A stretch of 64,000 bases of DNA from Gammaproteobacteria bacterium (lineage in GTDB: Bacteria; Pseudomonadota; Gammaproteobacteria; Steroidobacterales; GCA-2729495). The stretch is taken from assembly GCA_020851975.1 (NCBI GenBank), contig JADZBS010000034.1:1-64000 (forward strand), written 5' to 3'. The notes beneath the pieces were generated by a model. The model had not been told where the DNA came from and ran no database searches. It worked only from the letters and a program-made list of their open reading frames with translations. This document shows positions 37,688 to 45,482 of the stretch, piece after piece. How positions within the stretch are numbered: position 1 is the stretch's first letter; each line of letters begins with the position of its first letter. Both the position numbers and the translations under genes were made by a program.

Positions 37688-38001
37688 GCGAAGCCGCGCG
37701 CGTCAACATCCGCATCCTGGAGAAGGAGTACCAGGTCGCCTGCCCCCCGGAGGAACGCGCTGCGCTGCTCGATTCCGCCGAGTTGCTGAACAACCGGATG
37801 CGCGAGATCCGCGATAGCGGGCGGGTCGTGGGGCTGGAGCGTATCGCAGTGATGGCGGCGCTGAACATCGCCAACGACCTGATCCGCTCGCGCGATCGTG
37901 GCGAGGTGCTGGAAACCAGGGCCAAGGCGAAGGTCCGCGCCATGCGCGAGCGTGTCGAAGGCGTCCTGCACGCCGGCGCCGGCCAGCAGCTCGAAATCTG
38001 A
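37684..38001 (+). CDS. zapA: Cell division protein ZapA
   Basis: 105 residues. Begins with the ZapA signature VNIRILEKEYQVACPPEERAALLDSAELLNNRMREIRDSG, then RIAVMAALNIANDL and a C-terminal helix. It cross-links FtsZ filaments at midcell. Overlaps the upstream coiled-coil gene and is followed by the 6S RNA and ygfA, the conserved gammaproteobacterial order. Confidence 0.95.
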   Translation: MSEAARVNIRILEKEYQVACPPEERAALLDSAELLNNRMREIRDSGRVVGLERIAVMAALNIANDLIRSRDRGEVLETRAKAKVRAMRERVEGVLHAGAGQQLEI

Positions 38002-38056
38002 TCTGCCCGGCGCGGCAAAGCACGCCATCGGTCGCATTTTTCCCCGGCCACGGTCG

Positions 38057-38062
38057 TATAAT
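38057..38062 (+). promoter_or_regulatory. -10 element of the 6S RNA promoter
   Basis: A perfect TATAAT eight bases before the predicted 5' end of 6S RNA, inside the repeat CCACGGTCG-TATAAT-CGACCGTGG, so the -10 box lies at the centre of an inverted repeat (38049-38070). No good -35 is visible. Confidence 0.6.
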
Positions 38063-38070
38063 CGACCGTG

Positions 38071-38253
38071 GCGTCTCCTGCGGTGTTCGAGAAGAGTTGA
38101 CTGCCTTCGACCCTTAAATGCACTGCAGGGATCAAGGCCTGTCGGCAGCTTTGTGCAATACCGCCTCGAGCGGGCAGCCTGCTCTGCCACGGCCGATCCC
38201 ACCTTTCGCTCGGGTCCGAGAGCGACGGCTCGATACGGCACAGGCGGGAGCGC
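38071..38253 (+). ncRNA. ssrS: 6S RNA
   Basis: About 183 bases between zapA and ygfA, the conserved place for 6S RNA. The ends pair (GCGTCTCCTG with CAGGCGGGAGCGC). Internal conserved parts are present: GTGTTCGAGAAGAGTTG, CCTTCGACCC, TGCA and CAGGGATC on the 5' side and GGCCGATCCC and GGGTCCGAGAGCG on the 3' side, enclosing the open central bubble that mimics a promoter and traps sigma-70 RNA polymerase in stationary phase. Ends are approximate. Confidence 0.88.
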
Positions 38254-38287
38254 CATCCTTGCCGGCCCACCACCATCCGGTGGACCC

Positions 38288-38857
38288 ATGACGCGGCCCG
38301 GCGCCGCCATCCGCAGCCGCCGCGCCGCGCTGCCGGCAGCGGAGATCGCCCGCCGCTCGCTCGCCATCGCCCGATGCGCCTGGTCCCTGCCGGCGCTGGC
38401 GCGGAGCCAGCGCATCGCCTGTTACCTGGCGGTCGGTGGCGAGGTGGATTGCGCGCCGATCATCGCGTCGGCACTGGCCCGCGGGCGGCGCATCTACCTC
38501 CCCATCCTGCATCACGGCCACCTGGTCTTTGCGCCCTGGTCGCCCGGCGAGCCACTGGTCGCCAACCGTTTCGGGATCCCCGAACCGCGGGCCGCGCACA
38601 CCGGGTGGCTGCGCGCCACGCAGCTCGACGTCGTGCTCGCACCGCTGGTCGCCTTCGACGCAGAAGGCCACCGGCTCGGCATGGGTGGCGGTTACTACGA
38701 CCGCAGCCTCGCCTTCACGCGCCGGCGCGGGTCATGGCGAAAGCCGCAATTCATCGGCCTCGCCTACGATTTCCAGCAGGTGCCGGCCGTACCGGTGCGC
38801 CACTGGGACGTACCGCTGCACGCCGCCGTGACCGAGAGTCGCACGTTGCACTTCTGA
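38288..38857 (+). CDS. ygfA: 5-formyltetrahydrofolate cyclo-ligase
   Basis: 189 residues from an ATG 34 bases after the 6S RNA; the longer frame runs back through the RNA and is rejected. Family motifs: SRRAALPAAEIARRS at the start, CYLAVGGEVD, IYLPILH and the signature VAFDAEGHRLGMGGGYYDRSLA with its glycine-rich phosphate loop. Converts 5-formyl-THF to 5,10-methenyl-THF with ATP. In E. coli it is co-transcribed with 6S RNA. Functionally related to the nearby glycine-cleavage genes, since 5-formyl-THF arises from glycine/serine metabolism. Confidence 0.93.
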   Translation: MTRPGAAIRSRRAALPAAEIARRSLAIARCAWSLPALARSQRIACYLAVGGEVDCAPIIASALARGRRIYLPILHHGHLVFAPWSPGEPLVANRFGIPEPRAAHTGWLRATQLDVVLAPLVAFDAEGHRLGMGGGYYDRSLAFTRRRGSWRKPQFIGLAYDFQQVPAVPVRHWDVPLHAAVTESRTLHF

Positions 38858-38894
38858 CTCCGGACATGCGTGCACTGCCGATCCGCGCCGGTCA

Positions 38895-38947
38895 CTCACG
38901 CGCGTGAGAAGTCATCCTCGATCACGATGCGACCCGTCGCATCGTGA
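38895..38947. repeat. Two adjacent perfect palindromes
   Basis: CTCACGCGCGTGAG (38895-38908) is a 14-base perfect palindrome. Fourteen bases on, TCACGATGCGAC (38922-38933) faces GTCGCATCGTGA (38936-38947), a 12-base perfect inverted repeat with a two-base centre. No T tract follows. They could be protein-binding sites or an attenuated hairpin between ygfA and the lysine-rich peptide locus. Confidence 0.5.
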
Positions 38948-39023
38948 CGACGCGCACTCCCCTCCGGATGGCGTCGCAGGAAATCTGTGGAGCCCATCAC
39001 TGTAATCACTGGAATTTTGATTT

Positions 39024-39043
39024 CGGTTGTATATACTCAACCG
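39024..39043 (+). promoter_or_regulatory. Operator-like palindrome over a TATACT -10 box
   Basis: CGGTTGTATATACTCAACCG is an inverted repeat (CGGTTG...CAACCG) that encloses TATACT (39032-39037), in an unusually AT-rich patch. A repressor bound here would cover the -10 region. It lies 26 bases before the lysine-rich peptide start. No clear -35. Confidence 0.5.
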
Positions 39044-39069
39044 CGGTTAACCCCGACATGGAGACCATC

Positions 39070-39144
39070 ATGGCTAAGAAGACTGCTTCGAAGAAGAAGG
39101 CTACGAAGAAGAAGGCCAAGAAGAAGGCCAAGAAGAAGAAGTAG
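39070..39144 (+). CDS. 24-residue lysine-rich micropeptide
   Basis: ATG with GGAG seven bases upstream; the product begins MAKKTASKKKATKKKAKKKA and ends with four Lys, so 24 residues of which 17 are Lys, the rest Ala, Thr, Ser and Met. It resembles an isolated histone-H1-type tail. An earlier in-frame ATG (39058) adds METI but places the GGAG inside the coding part. Flanked by an operator-like palindrome upstream and three hairpins downstream, which together look like a complete transcription unit. Possible nucleic-acid-binding peptide; function not known. Confidence 0.6.
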   Translation: MAKKTASKKKATKKKAKKKAKKKK

Positions 39145-39160
39145 CTGGAGACAGCTGGAA

Positions 39161-39186
39161 CGCGGGAACCGGCAACGGTTCCCGCG
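39161..39186 (+). other. Stable hairpin after the micropeptide
   Basis: CGCGGGAACC pairs perfectly with GGTTCCCGCG (10 base pairs, loop GGCAAC), 16 bases after the micropeptide stop. No T tract. It is followed directly by a second hairpin, CTTCCTG-AAA-CAGGAAG (39188-39204). Confidence 0.6.
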
Positions 39187-39213
39187 GCTTCCTGAAACAG
39201 GAAGTGACAGTCG

Positions 39214-39240
39214 AATGTGCCCGCCTCCGGCGGGCACATT
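39214..39240 (+). terminator. Intrinsic terminator of the micropeptide unit
   Basis: AATGTGCCCGCC pairs with GGCGGGCACATT (12 base pairs, three-base loop) and runs into TTTCTAT. A strong hairpin with a short T-rich tail, probably ending the micropeptide transcript. Confidence 0.7.
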
Positions 39241-39343
39241 TCTATCCGGGGTCTGCAACGCTGCCGGCATCGGGCGAGCCGCGAACCGCACGGACGCTAT
39301 ACTGCAGGGGCCCGACAGGCAGCACGGCGAGACGGAGCGACGC

Positions 39344-40006
39344 ATGGACCAGGCCGAGAAGAAACGCCAGGCGGCGAAAGCCGCGGCTGCTTTCGTCGAG
39401 CCGGGCATCCGCCTCGGCGTGGGGACCGGCTCCACCGTCAACTGCTTCATCGACGAACTGGTACCGTTGCGCGGACGCATCAGTGCCGTCGTGGCCAGTT
39501 CGCGCGAGACCGAGCAACGCCTGCGGGCGGCGGGTTTCGAGGTATCCGACCTCGCCGAAACCGGTGACCTCGACCTCTACGTCGACGGCGCCGACGAAGC
39601 CAACAAGCACTTCCACCTGATCAAGGGCGGTGGCGGTGCGCTGACCCGGGAAAAGGTCCTCGCCGCTGCCTCCCGCCGCTTCGTCTGCATCATCGACGAC
39701 AGCAAGTGGGTCGCGGTCCTCGGCCGCTTCCCCCTGCCCGTGGAGGTCATCCCGATGGCCCAGTCCTATGTGTCACGCCAGATGGTGCGTGCCCGCGGCC
39801 AGCCCATCCTGCGCAAGGGTTTCGTCACGGACAACGGCAACGCCATCATCGACGTCCACAACCTGTCGATCACCAACCCGCCGGACGTGGAGTCTCGCTT
39901 CAACCAGATCCCCGGCGTGGTGACGGTCGGCATCTTCGCGCAGCGCCCCGCCGACGTGATCCTGATCGCCGACGACTCCGGCGTGAAGCGGCTCGACCGG
40001 CGCTGA
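39344..40006 (+). CDS. rpiA: Ribose-5-phosphate isomerase A
   Basis: 220 residues (E. coli 219) from an ATG with GGAG upstream; the longer frame back to 38987 crosses the micropeptide region. Motifs: LGVGTGSTVNCFIDEL, ADEANKHFHLIKGGGGALTREK (catalytic Asp/Lys/Glu region), IDDSKWV, and the end GIFAQRPADVILIADDSGVKRLD. Interconverts ribose-5-phosphate and ribulose-5-phosphate in the pentose phosphate pathway. rpe, the companion epimerase, lies 3 kb away at 42958. Confidence 0.97.
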   Translation: MDQAEKKRQAAKAAAAFVEPGIRLGVGTGSTVNCFIDELVPLRGRISAVVASSRETEQRLRAAGFEVSDLAETGDLDLYVDGADEANKHFHLIKGGGGALTREKVLAAASRRFVCIIDDSKWVAVLGRFPLPVEVIPMAQSYVSRQMVRARGQPILRKGFVTDNGNAIIDVHNLSITNPPDVESRFNQIPGVVTVGIFAQRPADVILIADDSGVKRLDRR

Positions 40007-40012
40007 AACGCC

Positions 40013-40036
40013 GAGGCCCGCCGTGGGGCGGGCCTC
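40013..40036 (+). terminator. GC-rich hairpin downstream of rpiA
   Basis: GAGGCCCGCC pairs perfectly with GGCGGGCCTC around GTGG, six bases after the rpiA stop and 13 bases before the end of the convergent tRNA-Gln gene. No T tract, so termination strength is uncertain; it may work for both directions. Confidence 0.5.
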
Positions 40037-40049
40037 GCATCGTCGGATC

Positions 40050-40123
40050 TGGCTGGGGGACTAGGATTCGAACCTAGGTTAACGGAGTCAGAGTCCGCTG
40101 TCCTACCACTAGACGATCCCCCA
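40050..40123 (-). tRNA. tRNA-Gln, anticodon CTG
   Basis: Minus-strand cloverleaf: acceptor TGGGGGA/TCCCCCA, anticodon stem GCGGA/TCCGT around loop CTCTGAC (anticodon CTG), T-arm CCTAG-GTTCGAAT-CCTAG. Start TGGGG with U1-A72 is typical of tRNA-Gln. Discriminator is G and CCA is encoded (40050-40052). Lies between rpiA and rpsI. Confidence 0.95.
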
Positions 40124-40161
40124 CTGATCGGTCGTGGACCGCCGGCACCGCCGGCAGCGGA

Positions 40162-40554
40162 TCAACGCTTCGAGTACTGTGTGGCGCGGCGGGCCTTGCG
40201 CACGCCGACCTTCTTGCGTTCCACCTCGCGGGCATCCCGGGTCACGAACCCGGCCCGGCGCAGGGGGCTGCGCAGGGTCTCGTCGTAGGCCATCAGCGCC
40301 CGGGTCAGGCCGTGGCGGATCGCGCCCGCCTGGCCGGTGGTGCCGCCACCCTCGACCGATACCTCGACGTCGAAGCGGGTGGTGAGTTCGGTCAGCTCCA
40401 GCGGCTGGCGCACGATCATGCGCGCCGTCTTGCGACCGAAGAACTCGTCGAGCGAGCGGTCGTTGATGGTGATCGTGCCCTTGCCGGGCCGCAGATAGAC
40501 GCGCGCCGTCGAGCTCTTGCGCCGGCCGGTCCCGTAGTAAGCCTGAGTTGCCAT
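40162..40554 (-). CDS. rpsI: 30S ribosomal protein S9
   Basis: 130 residues, same as E. coli. Start [38 protein letters not shown] and the basic end [20 protein letters not shown] are diagnostic; the C-terminal tail reaches the ribosomal P site. Follows rplM by 23 bases in the usual rplM-rpsI operon. Confidence 0.98.
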   Translation of the reverse strand: MATQAYYGTGRRKSSTARVYLRPGKGTITINDRSLDEFFGRKTARMIVRQPLELTELTTRFDVEVSVEGGGTTGQAGAIRHGLTRALMAYDETLRSPLRRAGFVTRDAREVERKKVGVRKARRATQYSKR

Positions 40555-40577
40555 GTCCGTCTGCCTGTCGTGTCTGA

Positions 40578-41006
40578 TCAGATGTCCAGCGGCTGCGGCT
40601 GCTGGGCGGCGTGGTCGTGCGTGGCACCCGGAAACACCTTGAGCTTGCGCAACATGGCGGCACCGAGGCTGTTCTTGGGCAGCATCCCCTTGACGGCGAT
40701 GCGCAGGGCGCGGTCGGGGGCCCGGGCCAGGAGTTTCTCCAGGCTCTCGGTCTTGAGATGGCCGACGTACCCGGTATAGCGGTGGTAGGTCTTGTTCTTG
40801 AGCTTGTTGCCCGTCACGCGGATGTGCGCGGCATTGACCACGACGATGTAGTCGCCGGTATCCACGTGCGGCGTATAGATGGGCTTGTGCTTGCCGCGCA
40901 GGCGGCGGGCCAGTTCCGTGGCGAGGCGCCCGAGCGTCTTGCCCTCGGCGTTCACCAGGTACCAGCCGCGCTTGACCTCGTCGGGCTTGGCAGAAATCGT
41001 TCTCAT
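40578..41006 (-). CDS. rplM: 50S ribosomal protein L13
   Basis: 142 residues (identical to E. coli length) from MRTISAKP; the frame extends upstream into the leader and is rejected. Family segments: [63 protein letters not shown]. First gene of rplM-rpsI, with a promoter about 55 bases upstream. Confidence 0.98.
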   Translation of the reverse strand: MRTISAKPDEVKRGWYLVNAEGKTLGRLATELARRLRGKHKPIYTPHVDTGDYIVVVNAAHIRVTGNKLKNKTYHRYTGYVGHLKTESLEKLLARAPDRALRIAVKGMLPKNSLGAAMLRKLKVFPGATHDHAAQQPQPLDI

Positions 41007-41058
41007 GGGTGCTGCTTTGAGTGTCCGACCCGCGCCGACCGCGGGCACAAGGGCGGCG

Positions 41059-41087
41059 ATTTTATAGACCCGCCGGGCCATTTTCAA
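41059..41087 (-). promoter_or_regulatory. Promoter of rplM-rpsI
   Basis: Minus strand: TTGAAA (41082-41087), 17-base spacer, TAAAAT (41059-41064, within TATAAAAT). Close to sigma-70 consensus and about 50 bases before the rplM start. Confidence 0.65.
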
Positions 41088-41146
41088 CGCGAATCCAGGT
41101 ACCTGCCGGCACCTGCCAGGGCCCCGGACGGCACGCCAAGCCCTTG

Positions 41147-41911
41147 TCAGAACTTGTATTCCAGGGAAATCGAGGTCTGCGTGTCGGTCTTGTCGATTCC
41201 GGGCAGGACATCCGTGTTGTGCTTCACGAGGTAGCCCAGCACCAGGCCGATGTTGCCGACCACGGCCACCTTGAGCTCCGTCAGGGACTCGATGTAGGTG
41301 TTGTCCGAGCCCATGCTGGTCGCCAGCGTCTGGCTGAACAACGCCGTCGGGCTGATGTGCCAGTGATAGTCGCCGCCCGCACGGGCCACCATCTCGTTCA
41401 CGTCGCGCTCGGAGGAACTCAGCGGCGGATTCGGAGGCTCGGGCTGGCGCAGCTTCGACTGCGTGGCACCAACGCCGAGTTCCAGGTTCAGTTCCTGCGT
41501 GGCCGAGCGGAACACCCGCCAGCCGAGGCCGGCCACCTCGTAGATCTGGTGGTCGTAGGCGCTGAAGCGGTCCTTGTTGTACTCCGCCAGGCCGAACGTA
41601 TAGAACTTCTCGGCGAGGTCGTACCTGGTCTTGATCTGGCCCTTGTAGGCCTCCGCGCTGGTTTCGTCGTCCTGGCTGGCCCCGAGCGCAGTGGCGAGCG
41701 CGCTGTGATGCCAGCGGCCCCGATCATGGAAGACTTCGCCCTTGAAATTGGCGTTCGTGCTGTCGGAGTTGCCGTTGACGGCGACGTAGCCGGCCGCCAC
41801 GCTCCCCGACCAGCCCGCGGGTGCCGCAGCACCCTTTTCACCATGCGCCAGGACGGCGCCCTGCCAGACGAGCGCCGCCAGGCCGGCCATCGCCGGCAAT
41901 ACCTTGTTCAT
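41147..41911 (-). CDS. DUF481 family outer-membrane beta-barrel protein
   Basis: 254 residues from an ATG preceded by GGGGAGGA; the frame back to 42175 crosses the crp promoter region and is rejected. Signal peptide [24 protein letters not shown]. The mature part is alternating amphipathic strands ([55 protein letters not shown]) ending in SISLEYKF, with a C-terminal Phe as in outer-membrane proteins. DUF481 proteins resemble salt-inducible YdiY; function unknown. Divergent from crp, and the CRP box at 42079 could affect both. Confidence 0.88.
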   Translation of the reverse strand: MNKVLPAMAGLAALVWQGAVLAHGEKGAAAPAGWSGSVAAGYVAVNGNSDSTNANFKGEVFHDRGRWHHSALATALGASQDDETSAEAYKGQIKTRYDLAEKFYTFGLAEYNKDRFSAYDHQIYEVAGLGWRVFRSATQELNLELGVGATQSKLRQPEPPNPPLSSSERDVNEMVARAGGDYHWHISPTALFSQTLATSMGSDNTYIESLTELKVAVVGNIGLVLGYLVKHNTDVLPGIDKTDTQTSISLEYKF

Positions 41912-42078
41912 CGATGATCCTCCCCGTCCGGAATGCCTGCCGACGTCCCGGTGTTCGTCCCGGGACCGGTTCGAGGCGCGCCACTCTAACCGGACCCCAC
42001 CGGGCGGGCAAATCCGCACCCGGCACGACTGCGCCGGGTGCCGCCGCTCCCGGGCGGCCGACGCAGCGCGCGCGGCCC

Positions 42079-42094
42079 TGTGACCTGGCTCACA
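42079..42094 (+). promoter_or_regulatory. CRP binding site upstream of crp
   Basis: TGTGACCTGGCTCACA is a perfect TGTGA-N6-TCACA CRP box. Its centre is about 60 bases before the likely start site set by TTGACA at 42110, which is the class I activating position. It probably gives autoregulation of crp, and may also act on the divergent DUF481 gene. Confidence 0.8.
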
Positions 42095-42109
42095 AATCCA
42101 CAAACAGAC

Positions 42110-42141
42110 TTGACATACTTCTGCGCCTTGCCCCTTACACT
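42110..42141 (+). promoter_or_regulatory. Promoter of crp
   Basis: A perfect -35 TTGACA (42110-42115) followed by weak -10-like candidates around TTACAC/TACACT (42135-42141), spaced 18-20 bases. A poor -10 with a CRP box upstream fits an activator-dependent promoter. Leader to the ATG is about 105 bases. Confidence 0.5.
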
Positions 42142-42252
42142 GCAAGGCAATTGAACATATCGCCCGGTCACGCATCTCGCGGCGAGTGTAGATTCCGGAT
42201 GTTGTCGAGTTGGGTTGTTCCTGAGTTGTTGTCCCCGAGGGGAGGGTGAACG

Positions 42253-42948
42253 ATGTCTACGAACGGAAAAGGGCTGAGCGCGATCCCGGCGATCAGCAGG
42301 TTCCTGACCTACTGCCGCGTGCGCACGGTCCCGGGCAAGACGGTGATGGTCCACGCCGGCGACACACCCGACACGCTGTATTACATCTGCAGCGGGTCCG
42401 TGGAAGTGATGATCGAGGATGAGGACGGCAACGAGATGGTGCTGGCCTACCTCAACCGCGGCCAGTTCTTCGGCGAAATGGGCCTGTTCAACGAACAGCC
42501 GAGCCGCAGCGCCTGGGTCCGCACCCGCGTCTCCTCGGAGATCGCCGAGATGACCTACCAGCGCTTCCGCCAGATCGCCAGCGAGAGCCCGGGACTGGTC
42601 TTCGAGCTGGCCACGCAGATGGCCACGCGTCTGACCCGAACCAACCGCAAGCTCTCCGATCTGGCCTTCGTGGACGTCACGGGCCGTGTCGCCCATGCGA
42701 TCCGCGACCTGTGCAACGAGCCCGATGCCATGACCCATCCGCAGGGCATGCAGATCAAGGTCAGCCGCCAGGAGCTGTCGCGCCTGGTCGGATGCTCCCG
42801 CGAGATGGCTGGACGCGTGCTCAAGGTGCTCGAGGACGAGGGCCTGGTGTCGGCCAGCGGCAAGACCATCGTCGTATACAACGTCCGGCCCCAGCCGCGC
42901 ATCCGCGCGGTGCCCGAACCCGCGGCGGCTGCCGCCGGCGGGCAGTAA
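42253..42948 (+). CDS. crp: CRP/Vfr-type global transcription regulator
   Basis: 231 residues. Cyclic-nucleotide domain with FFGEMGLF (Glu75) and SRSAWVR (Arg85, Ser86), the cAMP phosphate and ribose contacts of E. coli CRP; the C-helix has Thr130 with Asn131 where E. coli has Thr-Ser. DNA-binding helix-turn-helix RQELSRLVGCSREMAGRVLK (172-191) is nearly that of CRP/Vfr, so a TGTGA-N6-TCACA site is expected, and one lies upstream. The Ala/Pro-rich tail is extra. In Xanthomonas the related Clp answers to c-di-GMP; the cAMP residues here favour cAMP, but ligand choice is not provable from sequence. Confidence 0.93.
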   Translation: MSTNGKGLSAIPAISRFLTYCRVRTVPGKTVMVHAGDTPDTLYYICSGSVEVMIEDEDGNEMVLAYLNRGQFFGEMGLFNEQPSRSAWVRTRVSSEIAEMTYQRFRQIASESPGLVFELATQMATRLTRTNRKLSDLAFVDVTGRVAHAIRDLCNEPDAMTHPQGMQIKVSRQELSRLVGCSREMAGRVLKVLEDEGLVSASGKTIVVYNVRPQPRIRAVPEPAAAAAGGQ

Positions 42949-42957
42949 CCGGGACGA

Positions 42958-43650
42958 TCAGGCGGTCGCCGCCTGTGCGGCGGCCGCCAGCTCCCGCCTC
43001 AGCGCCAGCATGGTGGCCGGGTAGTCGCCGCTGCCGAAGATGGCAGAGCCCGCCACGAACGTATCGGCACCGGCTTCGGCGACATCGCGGATGTTGTCCG
43101 CCTTGATCCCGCCGTCGACCTCGATGCGCACCTCGCGGCGCAGGGCATCGATGCGCTTGCGGATCTGGCGGATCTTGGGCAGCGCGCTCGGGATGAAGGC
43201 CTGGCCGCCGAACCCCGGGTTCACCGACATCACCAGCACGAAATCGAGCTTCTCCAGGGTGTAGTCCAGCCAGCTGATGGGCGTGGCCGGGTTCAGCACC
43301 AGGCCGGCCTTGCAGTCGTGACGGCGGATGAGGTCGATGGTGCGATCCACGTGGTCGCTCGCCTCGGGATGGAAGCTGATCCAGCTCGCCCCGGCCGCGG
43401 CGAAATCCTCCACCAGCCGGTCCACGGGCCGGATCATCAGGTGCACGTCGATCGGTGCCTTGACGCCGTGGCGTCGAAGCGCCTCGCAGACCAGCGGGCC
43501 GACAGTCAGGTTCGGCACGTAATGGTTGTCCATCACGTCGAAATGGATCAGGTCCGCGCCCGCCGCCAGCACGGCGTCCACCTCGGCACCGAGCCGGGCG
43601 AAATCGGCCGACAGGATGGAAGGAGCGATCAGGGCTGGGAGTCGGGCCAC
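42958..43650 (-). CDS. rpe: Ribulose-phosphate 3-epimerase
   Basis: 230 residues from a GTG with AGGA upstream, which gives the family N-terminus [15 protein letters not shown]; the frame runs further to 43689 without support. [25 protein letters not shown] (metal His/Asp), [25 protein letters not shown] and [10 protein letters not shown] are complete. Interconverts ribulose-5-phosphate and xylulose-5-phosphate. Convergent with crp with only 9 bases between. Confidence 0.97.
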   Translation of the reverse strand: MARLPALIAPSILSADFARLGAEVDAVLAAGADLIHFDVMDNHYVPNLTVGPLVCEALRRHGVKAPIDVHLMIRPVDRLVEDFAAAGASWISFHPEASDHVDRTIDLIRRHDCKAGLVLNPATPISWLDYTLEKLDFVLVMSVNPGFGGQAFIPSALPKIRQIRKRIDALRREVRIEVDGGIKADNIRDVAEAGADTFVAGSAIFGSGDYPATMLALRRELAAAAQAATA

Positions 43651-43693
43651 GTCCGTCGTCCTGTGATGAAGCCGCCGTGATGGTAGCACGCCG

Positions 43694-44491
43694 CTAGCGC
43701 ATGCCCCGCGCCTCGCGCACCAGCTCGTAGGCTGCCCGGATCTCGCGCGTGCGCTCGTGCGCGATCCCGAGCATGGACTCGGGCAGTCCCCGCGCCGCCT
43801 GCTTGTCCGGGTGGTGCTGGTTCATGAGGCGGCGGTAGGCCGTCTTGACCTCACGATCGCTGGCGCGCGCGTCCACACCGAGCACCTCGTAGGCATCGGC
43901 GAGCTTCACCTCGCTGGAAGGCGGGGTGGCTGCGGCGCCGTGAGCACGCCGCGCGCGCAGGATAGCCTCCAGATGCATGATCACGAGGCGGTTCATCCCG
44001 AGCGCGTCGGCGATGCGTCCCAGCAGCTCGCGCTCCGCTGCGCTGACGCTGCCCTTCGCCAGCGCCAGGTCGACCTCGATCTCCAGGAACAGGCGCAGCA
44101 GTTGCGGGTGCCGGCCGCAAGCGCTGCGCAGCCGCCCGACCTGTTCCAGCAGCGGCCAGTCCGCACGCTTGCCGGTGTTGAAGAACTCCATGGCGAGGCG
44201 GGTCTGCCCCTCGTCGAGGCGCATGCGCTGCATGACTGCACGCGCGGCGTCGATCTCCGCTTCCGACACCCGGCCGTCGACCTTGGCGAGGTGACCCATC
44301 ACCATGAAGGTGGTCTCGAAGAATACCCGCTGGCGTTCCACCGCGGAGGTGCCGCCGGGGGCACCCGTCCCCGGCCGCACGGCCATGCCGCGGTCGAACT
44401 GGTGCCCCAGAATGGCGCCGATTACCGCACCCGGCCAACGCGCCGCCGCATAGCCGAGCACGGCTCCTGCCACCTTGCCGATCCACGCCAT
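43694..44491 (-). CDS. djlA: DnaJ-like membrane co-chaperone DjlA
   Basis: 265 residues (E. coli 271) from [21 protein letters not shown], an N-terminal membrane helix rich in Gly. The middle is a TerB-like helical domain ([24 protein letters not shown]), and the C-terminal 70 residues form a J domain with HPD in [14 protein letters not shown]. The J domain activates DnaK at the inner membrane. The open frame to 44572 overlaps the purC leader and is not used. Upstream of rpe by 43 bases on the same strand. Confidence 0.93.
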   Translation of the reverse strand: MAWIGKVAGAVLGYAAARWPGAVIGAILGHQFDRGMAVRPGTGAPGGTSAVERQRVFFETTFMVMGHLAKVDGRVSEAEIDAARAVMQRMRLDEGQTRLAMEFFNTGKRADWPLLEQVGRLRSACGRHPQLLRLFLEIEVDLALAKGSVSAAERELLGRIADALGMNRLVIMHLEAILRARRAHGAAATPPSSEVKLADAYEVLGVDARASDREVKTAYRRLMNQHHPDKQAARGLPESMLGIAHERTREIRAAYELVREARGMR

Positions 44492-44570
44492 CGCCCGGGT
44501 CTCGCCTGCCTTATCCGGCACCGGGCGCCAGCTTACAATACCGCCCCTTCGCAACCCCGCCACCAGGACC

Positions 44571-45482
44571 ATGCCGATGAACGCCAGCGGTGCCGATGCC
44601 GCCCTCTACGAGTCGCACCTCACGGGCCTGAAGCGGCTCAGCCAGGGCAAGGTGCGCGACATCTACGAAGTCGATGCGCGGCACCTGCTCATCGTCACGA
44701 CCGACCGGCTGTCGGCGTTCGATGTCATCCTGCCGAACCCGATTCCCGGCAAGGGCGAAGTGCTGACGCAGTTGTCGAACTTCTGGTTCGAGCGCATGCG
44801 CCCGATCGTGCCGAATCACCTGACGGACCGGCGTCCCGAGGACGTGGTCGCAAATCCTGCCGAAGCGGCCATCGTCGCCCGCCGCTCGGTGGTGGCACGC
44901 AGGCTCCAGCCGTTGCCCGTGGAGGCCGTCGTACGCGGTTACCTCATCGGCTCCGGCTGGAAGGACTACCGCGCCACCGGCGCCGTCTGCGGCATCCCGC
45001 TGCCCGCGGGACTGGCGCTCGCCGCGCAGCTGCCGGAACCGATCTTCACGCCCGCCACCAAGGCGGCGCTCGGCGAGCACGACGAGAACATCAGCTTCGC
45101 GCGGATGGAATCGCTGGTCGGCACCGATCTGGCCCGCCGGGTGCGCGACCTGGCGCTGGCGATCTATGCGCGGGGCGCCGAGCATGCCCGCAGCCGCGGC
45201 ATCATCATCGCCGACACCAAGTTCGAGTTCGGCCTCGACACCGACGGGGGGCTGTACCTGATCGACGAGGTGCTGACGCCCGACTCCTCGCGCTTCTGGC
45301 CGGCGAGCGGCTACCGCACCGGGATCAGCCCGCCGAGCTTCGACAAGCAGTACGTGCGCGATTACCTCGAGACGCTCGACTGGAACAAGAAGGCTCCGGG
45401 CCCCGACCTGCCCGAGGAGGTCGTCAGGCGCACCAGCGAGAAGTACCGCCAGGCGCTGGAGCTGCTCACGGGAACCGGCTGA
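44571..45482 (+). CDS. purC: SAICAR synthetase (phosphoribosylaminoimidazole-succinocarboxamide synthase)
   Basis: 303 residues, like the longer form of the family. Start [59 protein letters not shown], and [34 protein letters not shown] are diagnostic. Ligates aspartate to CAIR in purine synthesis, the step after PurE, whose gene lies 1.5 kb away. Start chosen at the ATG after AGGACC; divergent from djlA. Confidence 0.97.
   Translation: MPMNASGADAALYESHLTGLKRLSQGKVRDIYEVDARHLLIVTTDRLSAFDVILPNPIPGKGEVLTQLSNFWFERMRPIVPNHLTDRRPEDVVANPAEAAIVARRSVVARRLQPLPVEAVVRGYLIGSGWKDYRATGAVCGIPLPAGLALAAQLPEPIFTPATKAALGEHDENISFARMESLVGTDLARRVRDLALAIYARGAEHARSRGIIIADTKFEFGLDTDGGLYLIDEVLTPDSSRFWPASGYRTGISPPSFDKQYVRDYLETLDWNKKAPGPDLPEEVVRRTSEKYRQALELLTGTG

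Noticed and set aside
41912..42175. N-terminal extension of the DUF481 protein
   Set aside because: It would run through the CRP box and crp promoter and hide a clean signal peptide that starts after GGGGAGGA.
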